NCBI GenBank assembly: GCA_025928335.1
Contig: JAICJQ010000016.1
Location: 1-37,557, forward strand
DNA: 37,557 bases
Direction: 5' to 3'
From: Gemmatimonadaceae bacterium
GTDB taxonomy: Bacteria; Gemmatimonadota; Gemmatimonadetes; Gemmatimonadales; Gemmatimonadaceae
Shown here: positions 34,653 to 37,557 of the stretch, piece after piece
How the letters are laid out: each line of letters starts with the position of its first letter
Numbering within the stretch: the stretch's first letter is position 1
Notes under the pieces: model-generated
Seen by the model: the letters and a program-made list of their open reading frames with translations, nothing else
Databases searched by the model: none
What the model was told of the DNA's origin: nothing
Translations under genes and position numbers: made by a program

Positions 34653-36500
34653 ATGGCCGCTCCGCAAGTCAATACCAACGCACCCGACCGCATCGGGGAT
34701 CTTCTTGTCAAAGAAGGCCTGATCACTCGGGAACAACTGGCCAAAGCCATCCAGGAACAGAAGCAAACGGGTGCGCGACTTGGCTACTGTCTGGTGAAGT
34801 TGGCGCTCGTCCCCGAGGTCGAGCTCACCAAGGTCCTGGCGAAACAGCACAAGATGCCCGCGGTCGATCTGTCTCGCTTCGAGATCGATCCCAAGATCGC
34901 CAAGACCGTCCCGGCGGACATCGCCCGCAAGCACTGTTTGATCCCGGTAAAGCGCGACGGTCGCACGCTCACCGTCGCCATGGCCGATCCGATGGAGCTC
35001 GGCGTCCTCGAGGACCTCAAGTTCATCACGCGCTACGACATCTTCCCGGTCCTCGCCGGCGAGTTCACCGTCCGATCGTTGATCGACAAGGTCTTCGGCG
35101 CGACCGACGAAGCGCAGATGGCGTCGCTGATGGACACCATCAACGAGCTCGAAGCGGAAGTCGGCGCCGACATCGAGGTCGTCGAGGACGAGGACGAGGA
35201 CGTCTCGCAGGCTGCGCTTCAAGCGCAGATGGAAGACGCGCCCGTCGTCAAGCTGATCAACGCGATCCTCACCGATGCCGTGCGCCGTGGCGCGTCGGAC
35301 ATCCACTTCGAGTGCTTCGAGCACGAGGTGCGCGTCCGCTATCGAATCGATGGCGCATTGCTCGACGTGATGAAGCCGCCGCTCAAGCTCAAGGCCGCGT
35401 TGATCTCGCGCTTCAAGATCATGTCGCAGCTCAACATCGCCGAGCGCCGTGTCCCGCAGGACGGCCGCATCAAGCTGAAGATGGGGAATCGCGTCATCGA
35501 CTTCCGGGTCTCGACGCTGCCCACCCTGTTCGGCGAGAAAGTCGTACTTCGAATTCTCGACAAGGGCAACCTGACGTTCGATCTCGCGGCATTCGGCATC
35601 GAGCCGCGCGCCGAGCGCGAGTTGATGGAGGCGATCTCCAATCCGTACGGCATGGTGCTCGTCACCGGCCCCACGGGTTCCGGGAAGACGACGACGCTCT
35701 ACTCGGCGCTGTCCAAGGTCAATACGATCGACGTGAACATCATGACCGCCGAGGACCCGGTCGAGTACAACCTGTTCGGCATCAATCAGGTGCTCGTCCG
35801 CACCGACATCGGCATGACGTTCGCCGCGGCGTTGAAGGCGTTCCTGCGACAGGACCCGAACATCATCATGGTCGGCGAGGTTCGTGATCTCGAAACCGGC
35901 AGCATCGCCATCAAGGCGGCGCTCACCGGCCATATGGTCCTCTCGACACTGCACACGAATTCGGCGCCGGAGACCGTGACACGCTTGCTCGACATGGGGC
36001 TCGAGCCGTTCAACGTGGCGTCGGCGCTGAACCTCGTGCTGGCGCAGCGACTCGTACGACGCATCTGCAACAACTGCCGGACGCGCTACGAACCAACCGC
36101 CGAGGAGTTGTCCGCGGCCAAGGTCACCCGTGAGACGACGCTACGCGAGCTGCACTTCACCGAAGAAGCGGTCACGAACACGCGCACCAAGGCGACCAAG
36201 GAAGCCGCGCCGTTCCTCGAAAACCTCACTCTCGACACAAAGATTGGCGACATCGCCTTCTTCAAGGGAGCGGGTTGCGAGAAATGCGAGCGGACGGGCC
36301 TCAAGGGACGTCAAGGCGTATACGAAGTCATGACGATGACACCGCTGATCCGAAAGCTCGTCATGCAAAACGTCGGGGCCGCCGAGATCCGCGACGCGGC
36401 GATCGAAGAAGGCATGCTGACGTTGCGCATGGACGCCTGGCTCAAGGTGATCAAGGGGATCACGACGACAGAACAGATGATCCGAGAGACGTCAGCCTGA
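34653..36500 (+). CDS. pilB: Type IV pilus assembly ATPase
   Basis: A 615-residue secretion ATPase that drives pilus extension. An N-terminal MshEN/T2SSE_N domain (about 12-150, IGDLLVKEGLITREQLAKAI) precedes an acidic linker (about 160-185) and the ATPase core: Walker A GPTGSGKTTTL (about 337-347), Asp box MTAEDPVEYN, Walker B IIMVGEVRD and His box TGHMVLSTLHTN. The zinc-binding tetracysteine (CNNC near 470, CEKC near 540) is present, separated by about 66 residues, which seems long. PilB rather than PilT or GspE is favoured by the following pilT. The ATG 34653 is preferred to an upstream in-frame GTG at 34584 because the domain begins soon after. Confidence 0.92.
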   Translation: MAAPQVNTNAPDRIGDLLVKEGLITREQLAKAIQEQKQTGARLGYCLVKLALVPEVELTKVLAKQHKMPAVDLSRFEIDPKIAKTVPADIARKHCLIPVKRDGRTLTVAMADPMELGVLEDLKFITRYDIFPVLAGEFTVRSLIDKVFGATDEAQMASLMDTINELEAEVGADIEVVEDEDEDVSQAALQAQMEDAPVVKLINAILTDAVRRGASDIHFECFEHEVRVRYRIDGALLDVMKPPLKLKAALISRFKIMSQLNIAERRVPQDGRIKLKMGNRVIDFRVSTLPTLFGEKVVLRILDKGNLTFDLAAFGIEPRAERELMEAISNPYGMVLVTGPTGSGKTTTLYSALSKVNTIDVNIMTAEDPVEYNLFGINQVLVRTDIGMTFAAALKAFLRQDPNIIMVGEVRDLETGSIAIKAALTGHMVLSTLHTNSAPETVTRLLDMGLEPFNVASALNLVLAQRLVRRICNNCRTRYEPTAEELSAAKVTRETTLRELHFTEEAVTNTRTKATKEAAPFLENLTLDTKIGDIAFFKGAGCEKCERTGLKGRQGVYEVMTMTPLIRKLVMQNVGAAEIRDAAIEEGMLTLRMDAWLKVIKGITTTEQMIRETSA

Positions 36501-36521
36501 AGCCGGCGACGGACGACGGCG

Positions 36522-36545
36522 CCGAGCCGCCGAGCCGCCGAGCCG
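36522..36545. repeat. Short tandem repeat, 3 x 8 bp (CCGAGCCG), between pilB and pilT
   Basis: Three perfect copies of CCGAGCCG lie 21 bp after the pilB stop in the 87-bp pilB-pilT gap. The period equals that of the large array at 4563 but the unit is unrelated. Probably a slippage product. Confidence 0.8.
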
Positions 36546-36587
36546 GCCAATCATTGACCGAACGCCGTCACCACTCGTCCAACTATC

Positions 36588-37557
36588 GTGAGCACAACGA
36601 CTAGCCAGACGCCATCAGGCTCCCAAGCCCTGAATCTCCGCGTCCTCCTCGAGGAAATGATCGAGAAGGGGGCGTCCGACCTGCACATCACCGCGGGCGA
36701 CCGGCCGAAACTTCGCGTCGACGGCGACATCGTGAACTCGAATATCGAGGTCGTGATGCAGCCGAAGGACACGCTGCAGCTCGCGTACTCGGTGCTCACC
36801 GAAAATCAGAAGAAGCGGTTCGAGATGGAGGACGAGCTGGACTTCTCGTTCGGCATCCAGAACCTGGCGCGCTTCCGCGGCAACTGCTTCAAGCAGCGCG
36901 GTTGCGTCTCGATGGTCATTCGTCAGATCCCCTTCAACATCCGCACGTTCGAGGAGCTCGGCCTTCCGCGCGTCATCGCCGACCTCTCGGACAAGCCGCG
37001 CGGTCTCATCCTCGTCACCGGACCCACGGGCTCCGGAAAGTCGACGACGCTCGCGGCGATGCTCGACCGGATCAATCGGCAGATGAAAGGGCACATGATC
37101 ACGATCGAGGATCCGATCGAGTTCATTCACAAGCATCAGCAGTGCATCGTCAATCAGCGCGAAGTCGGCTCCGACACCAAGAGCTTCCAGGCGGCGCTCA
37201 AGTACGCGCTCCGTCAGGATCCTGACGTCGTGCTCATCGGCGAAATGCGAGATCTGGAAACGATCCAGGCCGGACTCACCATCGCCGAGACCGGACACCT
37301 GGCGTTCGCGACGCTGCACACGAACAGCGCCGCGGAAGCCGTGAACCGTATCATCGACGTGTTCCCGAGCCATCAGCAGGCGCAGGTCCGCGCGCAGCTG
37401 GCCTTCTGTCTCGAGGGCATTGTCACCCAGACGCTGCTGCCGAAGATCGGCGGTCGCGGCCGCGCCATGGCCGCCGAGATCCTCGTCGTCACCCCCGCGA
37501 TTCGCGCGCTGATCCGCGACGACAAGATCCACCAGATCTATTCGATGATGCAGTCCG
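36588..37557 (+). CDS. pilT: Type IV pilus retraction ATPase (partial, runs off the window)
   Basis: First 323 residues of a PilT-type twitching-motility ATPase that powers pilus retraction. N-terminal PAS-like domain (LRVLLEEMIEKGASDLHITAG, about 16-36, RPKLRVDGD), Walker A GPTGSGKSTTLAA near 144, Asp box ITIEDPIEFIH, Walker B VVLIGEMRDLET near 213 and His box ETGHLAFATLHTN. The PilT-specific tail AIRALIRDDKIHQIYSMMQS is visible at the edge. The start is a GTG at 36588; no in-frame ATG fits before the domain. It follows pilB in the same direction. A pilC gene is expected just beyond the window (inference). Confidence 0.93.
   Translation, partial: MSTTTSQTPSGSQALNLRVLLEEMIEKGASDLHITAGDRPKLRVDGDIVNSNIEVVMQPKDTLQLAYSVLTENQKKRFEMEDELDFSFGIQNLARFRGNCFKQRGCVSMVIRQIPFNIRTFEELGLPRVIADLSDKPRGLILVTGPTGSGKSTTLAAMLDRINRQMKGHMITIEDPIEFIHKHQQCIVNQREVGSDTKSFQAALKYALRQDPDVVLIGEMRDLETIQAGLTIAETGHLAFATLHTNSAAEAVNRIIDVFPSHQQAQVRAQLAFCLEGIVTQTLLPKIGGRGRAMAAEILVVTPAIRALIRDDKIHQIYSMMQS

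Overview
The window looks like a chromosomal segment of a GC-rich diderm of the FCB group, most likely Gemmatimonadota (a Gemmatimonas/Gemmatirosa-like organism). The reasons are the combination of two SusC/SusD pairs, a SprA/Sov-type type IX translocon protein, LptF/LptG and Mla outer-membrane lipid genes, a haem A pathway and a PilB/PilT pilus locus, all at high GC with many GTG/TTG starts. The lineage is inferred from gene content; no marker gene such as rRNA is present.

Layout. (1) 1-2928, minus strand: an overlapping operon of a small COX2-hairpin-like membrane protein, haem A synthase (ctaA), haem O synthase (ctaB) and the start of an ABC exporter. (2) 2989-4413, plus: an APC amino acid permease, followed by a non-coding stretch with twelve perfect copies of an 8-bp unit that can form G-quadruplexes on the minus strand. 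(3) 4664-9268, minus: one tightly coupled operon lptF-lptG-mlaE-mlaD for outer-membrane lipid traffic; no MlaF-type ATPase is present, and LptF carries a large low-complexity periplasmic insertion. (4) 9487-16643, plus: SprA (2038 residues) followed by a glutaminyl-cyclase-like M28 lipoprotein. (5) 16651-19472, minus: a lipoprotein subtilase followed 2 bp later by a secreted protein with two carboxypeptidase-regulatory-like domains and what looks like a TonB plug without a barrel. (6) 19692-23336: a membrane-anchored helix-hairpin-helix protein, an F420/NADP-oxidoreductase-like protein and the serA-serB pair. (7) 23542-34308: two convergent SusC/SusD pairs with a SoxC-like molybdopterin oxidoreductase between them. 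(8) 34653-37557, plus: pilB and the start of pilT, with a strong stem-loop in the pilB leader.

The most interesting cross-cutting signal is that all five proteins with a predicted cleavable (signal peptidase I) signal peptide have glutamine at the expected mature N-terminus, and a glutaminyl-cyclase-like enzyme is encoded beside the SprA gene. This matches the Bacteroidetes 'Q-rule' (N-terminal pyroglutamate on exported proteins) and suggests that the same surface-protein maturation route works in this lineage, coupled to type IX secretion. All functions are read from motifs and context; no database search was possible.
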